64,000 nucleotides of DNA from Nitrospirota bacterium (GTDB taxonomy: Bacteria > Nitrospirota > Thermodesulfovibrionia > Thermodesulfovibrionales > SM23-35): assembly GCA_013388455.1 (NCBI GenBank), contig JACAFF010000028.1:1-64000 (forward strand), read 5' to 3'. The position numbers were made by a program, and so were the translations under genes. The notes under the pieces were generated by a model. That model did no database searches and was not told where the DNA came from. It was given only the letters and a program-made list of their open reading frames with translations. Positions 1 through 8,975 of this stretch are shown piece after piece (within the stretch, counting starts at the first letter, position 1; the number at the start of each line of letters is the position of its first letter).

Positions 1-123
1 AAGGCAAATCCTGAAGATTCAGAAGTACATTCACTTCTACAAAAATGTAATGATATTATTGGGAAAGAAAAGAAATTAGTTAGCATAATTCAACACAGAG
101 ATGCTGAATCGAGTTCAGCATGA
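1..123 (+). CDS. C-terminal end of an unrecognised protein (partial)
   Basis: An open frame enters from the left edge and runs 40 codons to a TGA at 121-123. The visible tail is polar and lysine-rich (it includes NDIIGKEKKLVSIIQHRD) and shows no domain I recognise. The last eight residues and the stop are encoded inside a REP-like inverted repeat (101-121), so the original C-terminus may have been altered when that repeat inserted. The product cannot be named from this fragment. Confidence 0.35.
   Translation, partial: KANPEDSEVHSLLQKCNDIIGKEKKLVSIIQHRDAESSSA
101..121. repeat. REP-like short inverted repeat
   Basis: The arms ATGCTGAA (101-108) and TTCAGCAT (114-121) are perfect reverse complements around the 5-base spacer TCGAG. 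Hairpins of this form, ending in GTTCAGCATGAC, are common dispersed repeats in bacterial genomes. No second copy was seen in this window. Confidence 0.55.
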
Positions 124-144
124 CACGTTTTATACACCCCTGCA

Positions 145-162
145 CCCCTCTTAATAGAGGGG
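145..162. other. Small GC-rich hairpin
   Basis: CCCCTCT (145-151) pairs with AGAGGGG (156-162) around a TAAT loop. No T-run follows on either strand, so it is not a convincing intrinsic terminator. The rest of 124-288 shows no gene. Confidence 0.35.
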
Positions 163-288
163 AATTAAACGGAGCAAGAGATAAAGGGTTGAATTATAAC
201 GATTTAAAGTGAAAAATATTTGAAAAAAAAGAGGTGGTGAGGTCTTTTCCACACTCCCGGATTACATTTTTATGCAATCCTATCTATT

Positions 289-620
289 ATGGATAAATCT
301 CCGATGAAGCAATTACTCTCTATCGAAAACGAAGCAAGGCGGCGGGCATTGTTTGTCGCTCTTTTGAGTAAAGAGATGATGCTTCGCGGGCTGAAAAGCG
401 AACGAATATCATAGCCATCGCTCCGAGGCTGGAAGTGCGCGTCATACTCTATGCTGCAAAATATTGGAATGACAGCGATAGTTTGATGTGGGCGAGGGTT
501 CTGTTTGAGATACTCAAAAAAATCGCGGGTGGGGATATAACATATCTTAAAGGAAGGGCAGAGAAAGAAAATATTGCAGACCTTTTGTCACTGCTTCTTC
601 TGAATGGAGATAACAGGTAA
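289..620 (+). pseudogene. Decayed nucleotidyltransferase-like gene (N- and C-terminal fragments)
   Basis: Two short frames read as the ends of one gene whose middle is gone. The first (289-414, 41 codons) contains RRRALFVALLSKEMMLRG, which resembles the start of stand-alone nucleotidyltransferase/DUF6036-type proteins, just before the usual GG-S motif; it then stops. The second (435-620) contains an AAKYWNDSDSLMWARVL stretch and DITYLKGRAEKENI, resembling the C-terminus of the same kind of protein. The catalytic GG...DxD part is absent. Base composition is visibly more GC-rich than the neighbours, consistent with acquired DNA. The family assignment rests on remembered resemblance and is weak; that the locus is broken is clearer. 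Confidence 0.35.
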
Positions 621-917
621 TGCGCCTGGACTATGAAAATCTAAAGCAGATTGCCCTTGAAGCACGTGTTGAGCTTACGCTGAGCAAGTAAGATTGATCC
701 GGGCAGGCAGCGTATTCGGAGGAAACGCCGGAATGCGGAAAAAAAGGCTCTTCTCTATCGCATGGCACTTGACCGCATTGAAAGATATCCGCCAGGGAGA
801 GACAAAGAGGGTAGGGTCGTGCTGCCATATTTTATATTGACAGATTAATGGTTGAAAACTGGTGTTAATCTTGCCTCTCTTTTCTGGGATGAAGGGGATG
901 TTGAAAAAGCATTTTAA
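620..917 (+). pseudogene. Decayed small conserved gene (one frameshift and one nonsense codon)
   Basis: The ATG at 620 overlaps the TAA of the preceding fragment (TAATG), the coupling expected of a two-gene unit. The first frame (MRLDYENLKQIALEARVELTLSK) stops at 689-691. A +1 shift continues with a basic stretch (IDPGRQRIRRKRRNAEKK) and then ALLYRMALDRIERYPPGRD, running 51 codons to an in-frame TAA at 846-848. The same frame continues with WLKTGVNLASLFWDEGDVEKAF and a TAA at 915-917. I read this as one roughly 97-residue gene with two lesions. The function is unknown; it was probably the partner of the decayed nucleotidyltransferase-like gene just upstream. Confidence 0.4.
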
Positions 918-935
918 CCCAAATAAATCCATCGA

Positions 936-987
936 TTGACAGGTATTTATTAAGAATATATAATTAACAATATCGTTAATTATATAT
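936..987 (+). promoter_or_regulatory. Sigma-70 promoter overlapped by a 13-bp inverted-repeat operator
   Basis: TTGACA (936-941), a 17-base spacer and TATAAT (959-964) form a perfect consensus promoter, with transcription predicted near 970 and the abiEi ATG at 995. A perfect 13-bp inverted repeat (956-968 and 975-987, 6-base spacer) covers the -10 box and start site. AbiEi-family antitoxins are known to bind inverted repeats in their own promoter and repress it, so this is the likely autoregulatory operator. The repeat is AT-rich, which raises the chance of coincidence, but the spacing is ideal. Confidence 0.7.
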
Positions 988-994
988 ATTTATT

Positions 995-1582
995 ATGAAA
1001 TACACTGAACTCAGAAAACTGAAAAGCAAACTATTTTTTACCTTAGAGGACTTGCAGGATTTACTGAATATAAAGAAAGAGTCGGCAAGGGTTTTGTCCA
1101 CACGATATACCAAAAAAGGGATTTTTATAAGATTGAAAAAGAACTTTTATGTGCTTAGAGATGCATGGGAAGTATTTTCAAATGAAGACTTTCTGAAGCT
1201 CTCAAATCTTCTGCAGGTGCCATCTTATGTCTCCTTCACAACAGCGCTTTCATTTTACGAAATTACTACACAGTTACAAAGAAATTTCTTTGAGAGTGTT
1301 TCCGTAAAACGCTCTATCAGATTAAACATAAATGGCACTGTCTTTAATTATTATAAAATTCAAAAAAAGTATTTCTTTAGTTTTATGAAAGAGAGAAATA
1401 TATTTATTGCTACAAAGGAAAAAGCATTTATAGATTCAGTATATCTTTATTCATTTGGAAAATATAAAATGGATTTCAGTGCGATTGACATTGCCAGACT
1501 GGATAAGAAAAAGATTAAAGAGCTTTCAGTGGTATATCCTGAAAAGACCAGAGGAATTATAAAGCAATTATGCAAGATTTAG
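995..1582 (+). CDS. abiEi: AbiEi-type antitoxin (type IV toxin-antitoxin)
   Basis: Predicted antitoxin and transcriptional autorepressor of an AbiE system. The 195-residue length is usual for the family. The N-terminal part (about 1-60) reads as a winged helix (EDLQDLLNIKKESARVLSTR, then KKGIFIRLKKNFYVL), and the C-terminal part carries the AbiEi pattern VSFTTALSFYEI followed later by IATKEKAFIDSVYL. It overlaps the toxin start by 13 bases, as expected for an operon. It lacks a clear Shine-Dalgarno, so the leader is short and weakly initiated. AbiE systems act as phage-defence or plasmid-maintenance modules; which applies here cannot be told from sequence. Confidence 0.8.
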   Translation: MKYTELRKLKSKLFFTLEDLQDLLNIKKESARVLSTRYTKKGIFIRLKKNFYVLRDAWEVFSNEDFLKLSNLLQVPSYVSFTTALSFYEITTQLQRNFFESVSVKRSIRLNINGTVFNYYKIQKKYFFSFMKERNIFIATKEKAFIDSVYLYSFGKYKMDFSAIDIARLDKKKIKELSVVYPEKTRGIIKQLCKI

Positions 1583-2256
1583 TAAAGCAGGAACAGTTTG
1601 AACTGGAGGTTCTCGACAGGCTGAACAGCAGGAAATTTCTAAATCATCTCGTATTTGGTGGTGGAACAATGCTGCGGCTCTGCTTTGGCTTGAACCGATT
1701 TTCTGTAGACCTTGATTTTTGGATTATTAAAGATATTGATATAACCAGACTTTTTAAAGAACTGAAAGAATATCTTACTGCGTTTTACACTTTGAAGGAC
1801 TCTGCCAATAAATTCCATAGCTTATTGTTTGAGGTAAAATCAGAAGATTATCCGAGAAGCTTGAAGATAGAGATTAGAAAAGAAAAAAAGAAGATCAAAA
1901 CAGAAAATGCGATTGCTTATAGCAGGCATGGAAATATACAGGTCTTTCTCAGGGTGGCCTCTCTAAAAGAAATGATGAGGGCAAAGATAGAGGCTTTTAT
2001 TCAAAGAAGAGAGATAAGGGACGCCTTTGATATGGAATTCTTATTGAAAAAAGGAATTGAAATAGATGCATCTCCTCAAACACTGAAAAAAATAATCAAA
2101 ATTATTGATTCTCTTACTAAAAAAGACTACACAGTAAAGCTTGGCTCTTTACTGGAAGAGACAGAAAGAAAGTACTATATAACCGAGAACTTTAAGATTT
2201 TAAAATCAGCAATAAAAGAGCAGATTTTACAATCAGAAAGATTAAAAGCGCTCTAA
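1570..2256 (+). CDS. abiEii: AbiEii-type nucleotidyltransferase toxin
   Basis: A 228-residue DNA polymerase beta-like nucleotidyltransferase toxin. The signature is intact: GGGT at 30-33, then NRFSVDLDF with R43, S45 and the metal-binding pair D47 and D49. A C-terminal helix carries the family pattern KIEAFIQRREIRDAFDMEFL. Family members transfer nucleotides to tRNA or other targets and are neutralised by AbiEi without direct complex formation (type IV); the substrate here is unknown. It is encoded directly after and overlapping abiEi. All catalytic residues I can check are present, so the system looks functional. Confidence 0.82.
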   Translation: MQDLVKQEQFELEVLDRLNSRKFLNHLVFGGGTMLRLCFGLNRFSVDLDFWIIKDIDITRLFKELKEYLTAFYTLKDSANKFHSLLFEVKSEDYPRSLKIEIRKEKKKIKTENAIAYSRHGNIQVFLRVASLKEMMRAKIEAFIQRREIRDAFDMEFLLKKGIEIDASPQTLKKIIKIIDSLTKKDYTVKLGSLLEETERKYYITENFKILKSAIKEQILQSERLKAL

Positions 2257-2286
2257 ATATAATAATTCATGGTTAAATAAAAAAAT

Positions 2287-3528
2287 ATGAATTTATCGTT
2301 GAATGTTTTAGGTAAAAGGATATTAAAAGACAAATATAATTCCATTATATTCAAAAAGAGTAGAGGAAGAGAATTATATCTTGTAGGTGGATATATTCGT
2401 GATATATTTAGAGGAATATATTCTAATGACAGAGATTTCATAGTTGATAAAGAAATAGATAAATTTGTTGAAGAATTAAATAAGATTTTTCATGGAACGA
2501 TTATTAGTTTCAAAAAAGGTAACCTTAAAAGAATTGTTTTAAAAAATGGAACAACATTTGACTTTTCGAAACCTCAGGGCACATTACATGAAGATCTATC
2601 AAAAAGAGATTTTACAATCAATTCTATTGCATGGTCACCATTAATGGGAATTATAGATCCTTATAATGGTTTAAATGACATAGGAAAAAGGATAATAAAA
2701 TGCATATCAATTGAAAATTTAAACTCCGATCCTCTAAGGATTATCAGGGCTTACAGATTTGCAGCAGAGCTAAACGGTTCTATTGAAACAAATACCAGGA
2801 ATGCCCTGAAGTTATTGAATAGTAGCATAAATACACTCTCATCTGAAAGAATTACTTTAGAAGTTTTCAATTTATTAAACTCAGAGCATGCAGCAAAATA
2901 TCTTGAAATGGCATTTTATGATAGTGTCCTAAGAAAAGTTTTCTACAATTCTTATAAAACCTTACAAAATAATCTTAGAGTAATATATAAACTTGAAAGA
3001 ACTATTAAAAGCAGTATTCCTAATAATCTTAAAGCATTACTTAATAAAACATTTTCACAAAATTTATCTTACAAGGGTTTACTATGCCTTGAGATTCTCA
3101 TGCGAAATATAAGAATATCTAAAAGTAATTGTTATTTATTAAAATTAAGTAATCATATAAAAAAGAGAATTGAACTTTTTCAAAGAGGGGATACCGTATA
3201 TAAAAATAAAGATATTAATTTACAAAAAAAGTTATTTGATATTTTTAACAACGCAAAAGCTGCATCAATTGACTTAATAATCATCGAAAGAAAGTTTGAT
3301 TTGCTTAATGATTACAGGAGATACTTAAGAATAAATAAGAAAAGTGTTTTAAAAACAAATGAAATAATAAATATCTGTGATATTCATCAAGGTAAGATGC
3401 TTGGTTATATAATCAAAGAACTTAGAAGGGCTGAATTCGAGAGAAGAGTAAAAAATAGAAATATGGCTATTACTTATGTTAAAAATATTAAAGATAATAT
3501 TTTACATAATATATCTTATCAGACATAA
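2287..3528 (+). CDS. cca: CCA-adding enzyme / poly(A) polymerase family tRNA nucleotidyltransferase
   Basis: A class II tRNA nucleotidyltransferase that adds or repairs the 3' CCA of tRNAs. The 413-residue protein has the LVGGYIRD motif (32-39), the metal-binding pair D48 and D50 in NDRDF, KRDFTINSIA (about 107-116) and DPLRIIRAYRFAAEL (about 148-162), in the right order. The C-terminal half is a lysine-rich helical region without an HD domain. A CCA-adding enzyme is needed here, since the tRNA-Pro gene in this window lacks an encoded CCA. Whether it adds all three nucleotides or only some cannot be decided by eye. Confidence 0.88.
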   Translation: MNLSLNVLGKRILKDKYNSIIFKKSRGRELYLVGGYIRDIFRGIYSNDRDFIVDKEIDKFVEELNKIFHGTIISFKKGNLKRIVLKNGTTFDFSKPQGTLHEDLSKRDFTINSIAWSPLMGIIDPYNGLNDIGKRIIKCISIENLNSDPLRIIRAYRFAAELNGSIETNTRNALKLLNSSINTLSSERITLEVFNLLNSEHAAKYLEMAFYDSVLRKVFYNSYKTLQNNLRVIYKLERTIKSSIPNNLKALLNKTFSQNLSYKGLLCLEILMRNIRISKSNCYLLKLSNHIKKRIELFQRGDTVYKNKDINLQKKLFDIFNNAKAASIDLIIIERKFDLLNDYRRYLRINKKSVLKTNEIINICDIHQGKMLGYIIKELRRAEFERRVKNRNMAITYVKNIKDNILHNISYQT

Positions 3529-3548
3529 CAATTAAACATAAATTGTTA
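3526..3548 (+). terminator. Weak hairpin after cca
   Basis: TAACAATT (3526-3533, starting at the cca stop codon) pairs with AATTGTTA (3541-3548), and a T-rich stretch follows a few bases later. The stem is AT-only and the T-run is interrupted, so termination would be weak. Confidence 0.25.
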
Positions 3549-3667
3549 GTAAGTTGTTATTATTTTTGTTCAAAAAGAGGTTCTTTCCTACAATAAAGCT
3601 GACTTAAACATCTTTGACTATCATTTAGGCATCTAAAAAAATAAATTAATTCAGTATGTTAAATAAT

Positions 3668-4897
3668 TTATAGTGGATTTCCTATTAATGTATTATTTTC
3701 TACTCCTATAATTCGCACAGTGACAAGAGATTTTTTGTTATAAGCATTTGTGAAAATATTTACCTTCAAGTAATTACTTGAAGTTCCTATAAACGAACCA
3801 TCATAGCATTTGTCTTCTATAATGATATCAAGGCAATTATCAATCATAGATTCCATATAACTCTGTTTTTTGCTGATATTTATAGCATTAATTTCTTTAG
3901 CCCTTTCTTTTTTTGTGTAAACAGGTATTTGATCAGGCATTGAATATGAAATTGTCTTAGGCCTTTGTGAAAATGTAAATATATGTAGATATGAGAAAGG
4001 CAACGAACGAATCACATTTTTTGTATTATTAAATTCATTTACTCCCTCACCAGGAAAACCAACAATAATATCACTTCCGATTGAAACATTAGGTACTTTA
4101 TTATAAATATCCTCAATAATTCTTGTATATTTATTGATTGTATAATTTCTTCTCATTAATTTTAATATTTTATCATCACCACTTTGTAATGGTATATGAA
4201 TATGGTTACAAATTCGAGATTCATTTAAAAGTTCAATAATTTCTTTATCAATTTCATTTGGTTCTAATGAACTTAATCTGAATCTTTTTATTTTTGTATT
4301 ATTCAAAAGAAACTTTATAAGATGTGATAGCTTTTTTTGCGGTTTAAAGTCTTTACCGTATAAACCAAGATTAATACCAGTAATAACTATTTCATTAAAT
4401 CCTTCTTCTTGAAGTTCCAAAACCTGATTTAAAACATTTTGAAAATTAAGACTTTTTGATTGCCCTCTAGCATGTGGTATTACACAATAAGCACAAGAAT
4501 AATTACAACCATCTTGAACCTTAACATAAGGCCTTGATCGAAGATTATAATTGAAAGTATTAGTTTTATTATTATTATTTAACATATTAATAATATTATA
4601 TTTATTATTATTTTCGACAATAATTATCGAATCATCAATTTGTTTAACTTCTTCAGGATTCAATTGTGAGTAACAACCTGTTACAATAACTTTTGCTCCA
4701 GTTTTGACACATTTTCTGATAATTTGTCTTGATTGATAATCGCTTTTTGAGGTTACAGAGCAAGTATTGATAATACAAAAATCTGGTCTGTCATATATAG
4801 TTACAGGTATGAACCCATTTTTTACAAGATTTCCTTCAATAAAAACACTTTCTGATTGATTTACTTTACACCCGAGGGTTAAAATAGAAAATTTCAT
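3668..4897 (-). CDS. mtaB: tRNA t6A37 methylthiotransferase MtaB
   Basis: A radical-SAM methylthiotransferase converting t6A to ms2t6A at position 37 of ANN-decoding tRNAs. The UPF0004 domain supplies the auxiliary cluster Cys C10, C46 and C75, and the radical-SAM CxxxCxxC is C131, C135 and C138 (GCNYSCAYC). The start LTLGCKVNQ and the PHARGQSKS segment separate MtaB from MiaB. The length is 409 residues, slightly short with a brief TRAM-like tail. Its start overlaps the miaB stop by four bases (ATGA), so the two tRNA methylthiotransferases form one operon. Confidence 0.88.
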   Translation of the reverse strand: MKFSILTLGCKVNQSESVFIEGNLVKNGFIPVTIYDRPDFCIINTCSVTSKSDYQSRQIIRKCVKTGAKVIVTGCYSQLNPEEVKQIDDSIIIVENNNKYNIINMLNNNNKTNTFNYNLRSRPYVKVQDGCNYSCAYCVIPHARGQSKSLNFQNVLNQVLELQEEGFNEIVITGINLGLYGKDFKPQKKLSHLIKFLLNNTKIKRFRLSSLEPNEIDKEIIELLNESRICNHIHIPLQSGDDKILKLMRRNYTINKYTRIIEDIYNKVPNVSIGSDIIVGFPGEGVNEFNNTKNVIRSLPFSYLHIFTFSQRPKTISYSMPDQIPVYTKKERAKEINAINISKKQSYMESMIDNCLDIIIEDKCYDGSFIGTSSNYLKVNIFTNAYNKKSLVTVRIIGVENNTLIGNPL

Positions 4898-6189
4898 ATA
4901 GAGACGGGCTCTCCATCTAATGAATGTTTTTTACCTTTAGTTATTTTCACTGTTATTAATTTTCCCTCTTTTAATGTTATTTTTTGAATATTAACTATTT
5001 TATTGGTACGTGTTCTTCCTGTAAGTTTGTTATCATCTGTCTTACTATGACCTTCAATAAGTATTTCGTGGAAAGTGCCCTCGAGTGATCTATTAATTTT
5101 TAAAGTTATTTCGTCCTGAACACTCAATATCTCAGTAAGCCGCTCAGATTTTATTTCTTCAGGAACTTGCTCTTCCATCTGCGCAGCTTTTGTTAGTGGT
5201 CTCCGAGAAAACTTGAAAGCATATATTCCATCAAACTCTATTTCTTTAAGTGCATTTATTGTTTGCAAATGATCTTTTTCAGTTTCACCGGGAAAACCTG
5301 TGATAATGTCAGATGTAATTGCAATTCCAGGAATCTGTTTCCTGAGTTTAATAATTTTTTCTATATAATCACTATATGCATATCCTCTATTCATTTGTTT
5401 CAGTATTTTGCTTGAACCTGATTGCATTGGCAAATGAATATGCTCGCAAACTTTTGGTAATTGTGATATTGAATTTATAAGTTCATCTGAAAGATCTTTC
5501 GGGTGGGAAGTAACAAAACGTATTCTCTCGATTCCATCTATTGCATTAAGCTTTGTTAATAGTTCAGGAAAACTCACTTCGCTCTTGTAAGAATTAACAT
5601 TTTGACCGAGAAGTGTAATTTCTTTATAACCTTTTTCAGCAAGCTCTGTTGCCTCATATACTATATTTTCATATGGTCTTGAACGTTCTCTACCTCTTGT
5701 GTAAGGCACGATACAGTAACTGCAAAAATTATTGCATCCATACATTATCGTAATCCATGCCCTTATTCTGCTCTCTCTCTCTTTTGGAAGGTCTATTATT
5801 GCTATTTCAGAATTATCATCTATAGCAATTTTGCTAAATTTATATTCTATTAAATCTTTTAATAGATGAATATTCTGTGGTCCTAAAATAAAATCGACAT
5901 GAGATGCTTTTTTGAATATGTTTTTACCATCCTGTTGTGAAATACACCCAGCAACTGCTATCTGTAACGATGGTTTTCTTTTTTTGTGAGATTTCAATCT
6001 GCCAAGTTCACTATAAAATTTTTGCTCGGCTTTTTGCCTGATACTGCAAGTATTAAATATAATTAGGTCTGCAACTTTTGGATTATCTGTCCTGATATAT
6101 CCTTCTTCTTTAAGAATACCAAGTATTTTTTCAGAATCATGAAAATTCATCTGGCATCCGAAAGTGCGTATATAAACACTCTTAGACAT
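4894..6189 (-). CDS. miaB: tRNA i6A37 methylthiotransferase MiaB
   Basis: Radical-SAM enzyme making ms2i6A37 in tRNAs reading UNN codons. It has the diagnostic N-terminus RTFGCQMNFHDSE, auxiliary cluster Cys C12, C48 and C82, radical-SAM C152, C156 and C159 (GCNNFCSYC), the YTRGRERSRP segment and a C-terminal TRAM domain (about 365-431). Its 431-residue length is normal. It is the first gene of a two-gene operon with mtaB and is divergent from secA across a 113-base gap. The substrate needs MiaA, which is not in this window. Confidence 0.92.
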   Translation of the reverse strand: MSKSVYIRTFGCQMNFHDSEKILGILKEEGYIRTDNPKVADLIIFNTCSIRQKAEQKFYSELGRLKSHKKRKPSLQIAVAGCISQQDGKNIFKKASHVDFILGPQNIHLLKDLIEYKFSKIAIDDNSEIAIIDLPKERESRIRAWITIMYGCNNFCSYCIVPYTRGRERSRPYENIVYEATELAEKGYKEITLLGQNVNSYKSEVSFPELLTKLNAIDGIERIRFVTSHPKDLSDELINSISQLPKVCEHIHLPMQSGSSKILKQMNRGYAYSDYIEKIIKLRKQIPGIAITSDIITGFPGETEKDHLQTINALKEIEFDGIYAFKFSRRPLTKAAQMEEQVPEEIKSERLTEILSVQDEITLKINRSLEGTFHEILIEGHSKTDDNKLTGRTRTNKIVNIQKITLKEGKLITVKITKGKKHSLDGEPVSI

Positions 6190-6302
6190 AGTTTAAATTT
6201 ACCATGCATTATCTTTAGGTAGCAAGGTTGTAGTATTTATAACATAGTTAAGATATGAACTGTTCTTGAAATCTTATTCTTCTTAATTCTATTATATATA
6301 AC

Positions 6303-8975
6303 ATGTTTGGAACATTACTAAACAAGGTTTTTGGAACAAAAAATGAGCGCGAACTGAAACGTCTATGGCCTATTGTAGAACAAGTTAACAGTCTGGAAGC
6401 AACAGTTAAGAACCTCACAGATATCCAGCTCAGAGACAATACCGAAAAATTCAGAAAAAGACTCGAATCTGGTGAATCACTGGATGATATCCTTCCAGAG
6501 GCTTTTGCAACAGTTCGAGAGGCATCAAGACGAAAGCTTCAAATGAGGCACTTTGATGTGCAGATACTTGGTGGTATTGTTCTACACGAAGGCAAAATTG
6601 CTGAAATGAAAACTGGAGAGGGAAAAACTCTTGTGGCTACCCTACCCGTCTATCTGAATGCCCTGGAAAACAAAGGTGTTCATGTTGTAACTGTAAATGA
6701 TTATCTTGCTAAAAGAGATACCCAATGGATGGGACCTGTTTATCATTTTCTTGGTTTATCAATCGGTGTTATTCAACATGATAGTTCTTTTTTGTTTGAC
6801 CCTTCTTACTTTTCAAATGACAAGCGATTCGATTTTCTTAGGCCATGCACAAGAAAAGAGGCTTATTCAGCAGATATCACATACGGCACAAACAACGAAT
6901 TTGGCTTTGATTACCTAAGGGATAATATGAAATATGACCTTTCGGAATATTGTCAAAGAGAATTAAATTATGCGATTGTTGATGAGGTTGATAGTATACT
7001 TATTGATGAAGCAAGAACACCTCTGATTATATCCGGACCTTCAGAAGAATCAACTGATAAATATTATAGAATTGATAAGATCATACCAAAGCTTAAAAAA
7101 GATGTTGATTATACTATTGATGAAAAAGCACGAACAGCGATTCTAACAGACGAAGGAAATATAAAAATTGAGAAAATGCTCGGAGTAGGTAATCTCTATG
7201 ACCCATCTAATATTGAACTTGTTCATCATATTTTACAGGCTTTAAAAGCACACACGTTATTCAAAAGGGATGTTGATTATGTCATCAAAGATGGAGAGAT
7301 TATCATAGTAGACGAATTTACAGGAAGACTTATGCCTGGAAGACGATGGTCTGATGGACTTCATCAAGCAATTGAGGCAAAAGAAGGTGTAAAAATCGAA
7401 AGTGAAAACCAGACGCTTGCAACAATAACTTTTCAGAACTACTTTAGAATGTATAACAAACTGGCAGGCATGACTGGTACCGCTGATACCGAAGCAGAAG
7501 AATTTGCCAAAATATATAATCTTGAAGTAATTGTAATCCCAACGAATAAACCAATGATACGCATAGATCATCCAGATCTCATTTATAAAACTGAAAAAGG
7601 TAAATTTAATGCTGTCCTTAAAGAGATTGAAGAACTTCACAAGAAAGGGCAGCCAATCCTTGTGGGAACAATTTCTATCGAGAAGTCAGAAATATTAAGT
7701 CATTTTCTTAAAAAAAGAGGAATACCACATTCTGTTTTAAACGCAAAATATCATGAAAGAGAAGCCGAGATTATTGCCCAGGCTGGGAGAAGCGGTTCTG
7801 TTACTATTGCAACAAATATGGCTGGACGAGGAACAGATATTATCCTTGGTGGTAATCCTGAAGGACTAACGAGGGAATTATTGAAAGATAAAAAAGATTA
7901 TACTGAAGATGATTGGAAAGCCTCATTTATAAAAGCAGAGGAACTTTGTATAAAAGACAGAGAAAAAGTGGTTTCTCTTGGAGGACTTCATATAATCGGT
8001 ACAGAACGTCATGAAGCAAGAAGAATAGATAATCAGCTCAGAGGACGTTCAGGAAGACAGGGAGACCCTGGTTCTTCGAGATTTTATCTTTCACTTCAAG
8101 ACGATCTTATGCGAATTTTTGGGTCAGACAAAATTTCAGGCCTTATGGATAAACTCGGCATGGATGAAGATATGCCGATAGAAAACAAGATGGTTACAAA
8201 AGCTATCGAAAACGCACAGAAACGTGTTGAGGCGCACAATTTTGATATTAGAAAACATCTCATAGAATATGATGATGTAATGAATAAACAGAGAACAGAA
8301 ATATATTCTTTCAGGAAGGATATTCTCCAGAGTTCAAACCTCAAGGAACGTTTATTCAACATGGCAGAGAGTATTGTTGAAGAGTTGCTGGATATTTACT
8401 GTCCAGAAGAAAAACACATCGATGATTGGGACTGGAAAGGACTCAAAGATGCTGTTTATAGTATATTTGCATTTATTATTGATATTGAAAATGCAGATAG
8501 AGAAAATCTCAGGGAATCACTTATTGCTGAGATAAAAAGTTTCTACGACAAAAAAGAATCAGAGATAGGCAGTGATGTTGTGAGATATCTCGAAAGAGTC
8601 ATTATGCTACAGGTTATCGATACCCAGTGGAAAGACCATCTACTTGCCATGGATCATTTAAAGGAAGGCATTGGTCTTAGAGGCTATGGACAACGAGACC
8701 CTTTAGTTGAATACAAGAAAGAAGCTTTTGATTTATTTGCAGATATGACATCAAGAATTTCTACAGAAATCCTCTCACGTCTCTTTAAAATACAGGTTCA
8801 AAAAAGGGAAACAATAAAAAAAGAACCCGTGCGGCAGTTGCGATTAAGCTATAACAGGGGTGAAGGATCTTCAGGGGTTCAAACTGTTAAACGAGGGAGA
8901 AAGATCGGGAGAAACGATCCTTGCCCTTGTGGTAGTGGAAAAAAATACAAAAAATGTTGTGGAATAAATGCCTAA
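6303..8975 (+). CDS. secA: Preprotein translocase ATPase SecA
   Basis: Motor ATPase that drives unfolded preproteins through SecYEG. The 890-residue protein has Walker A TGEGKT (104-109), the [19 protein letters not shown] Walker B segment, the preprotein cross-linking domain, an [10 protein letters not shown] motif in the second nucleotide-binding fold, the helical wing/scaffold, and a C-terminal zinc module ([13 protein letters not shown]) typical of SecB- or ribosome-interacting SecA. Its stop overlaps the start of the next gene by 8 bases, indicating co-transcription with the GGDEF protein. Nothing unusual was seen. Confidence 0.97.
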   Translation: MFGTLLNKVFGTKNERELKRLWPIVEQVNSLEATVKNLTDIQLRDNTEKFRKRLESGESLDDILPEAFATVREASRRKLQMRHFDVQILGGIVLHEGKIAEMKTGEGKTLVATLPVYLNALENKGVHVVTVNDYLAKRDTQWMGPVYHFLGLSIGVIQHDSSFLFDPSYFSNDKRFDFLRPCTRKEAYSADITYGTNNEFGFDYLRDNMKYDLSEYCQRELNYAIVDEVDSILIDEARTPLIISGPSEESTDKYYRIDKIIPKLKKDVDYTIDEKARTAILTDEGNIKIEKMLGVGNLYDPSNIELVHHILQALKAHTLFKRDVDYVIKDGEIIIVDEFTGRLMPGRRWSDGLHQAIEAKEGVKIESENQTLATITFQNYFRMYNKLAGMTGTADTEAEEFAKIYNLEVIVIPTNKPMIRIDHPDLIYKTEKGKFNAVLKEIEELHKKGQPILVGTISIEKSEILSHFLKKRGIPHSVLNAKYHEREAEIIAQAGRSGSVTIATNMAGRGTDIILGGNPEGLTRELLKDKKDYTEDDWKASFIKAEELCIKDREKVVSLGGLHIIGTERHEARRIDNQLRGRSGRQGDPGSSRFYLSLQDDLMRIFGSDKISGLMDKLGMDEDMPIENKMVTKAIENAQKRVEAHNFDIRKHLIEYDDVMNKQRTEIYSFRKDILQSSNLKERLFNMAESIVEELLDIYCPEEKHIDDWDWKGLKDAVYSIFAFIIDIENADRENLRESLIAEIKSFYDKKESEIGSDVVRYLERVIMLQVIDTQWKDHLLAMDHLKEGIGLRGYGQRDPLVEYKKEAFDLFADMTSRISTEILSRLFKIQVQKRETIKKEPVRQLRLSYNRGEGSSGVQTVKRGRKIGRNDPCPCGSGKKYKKCCGINA

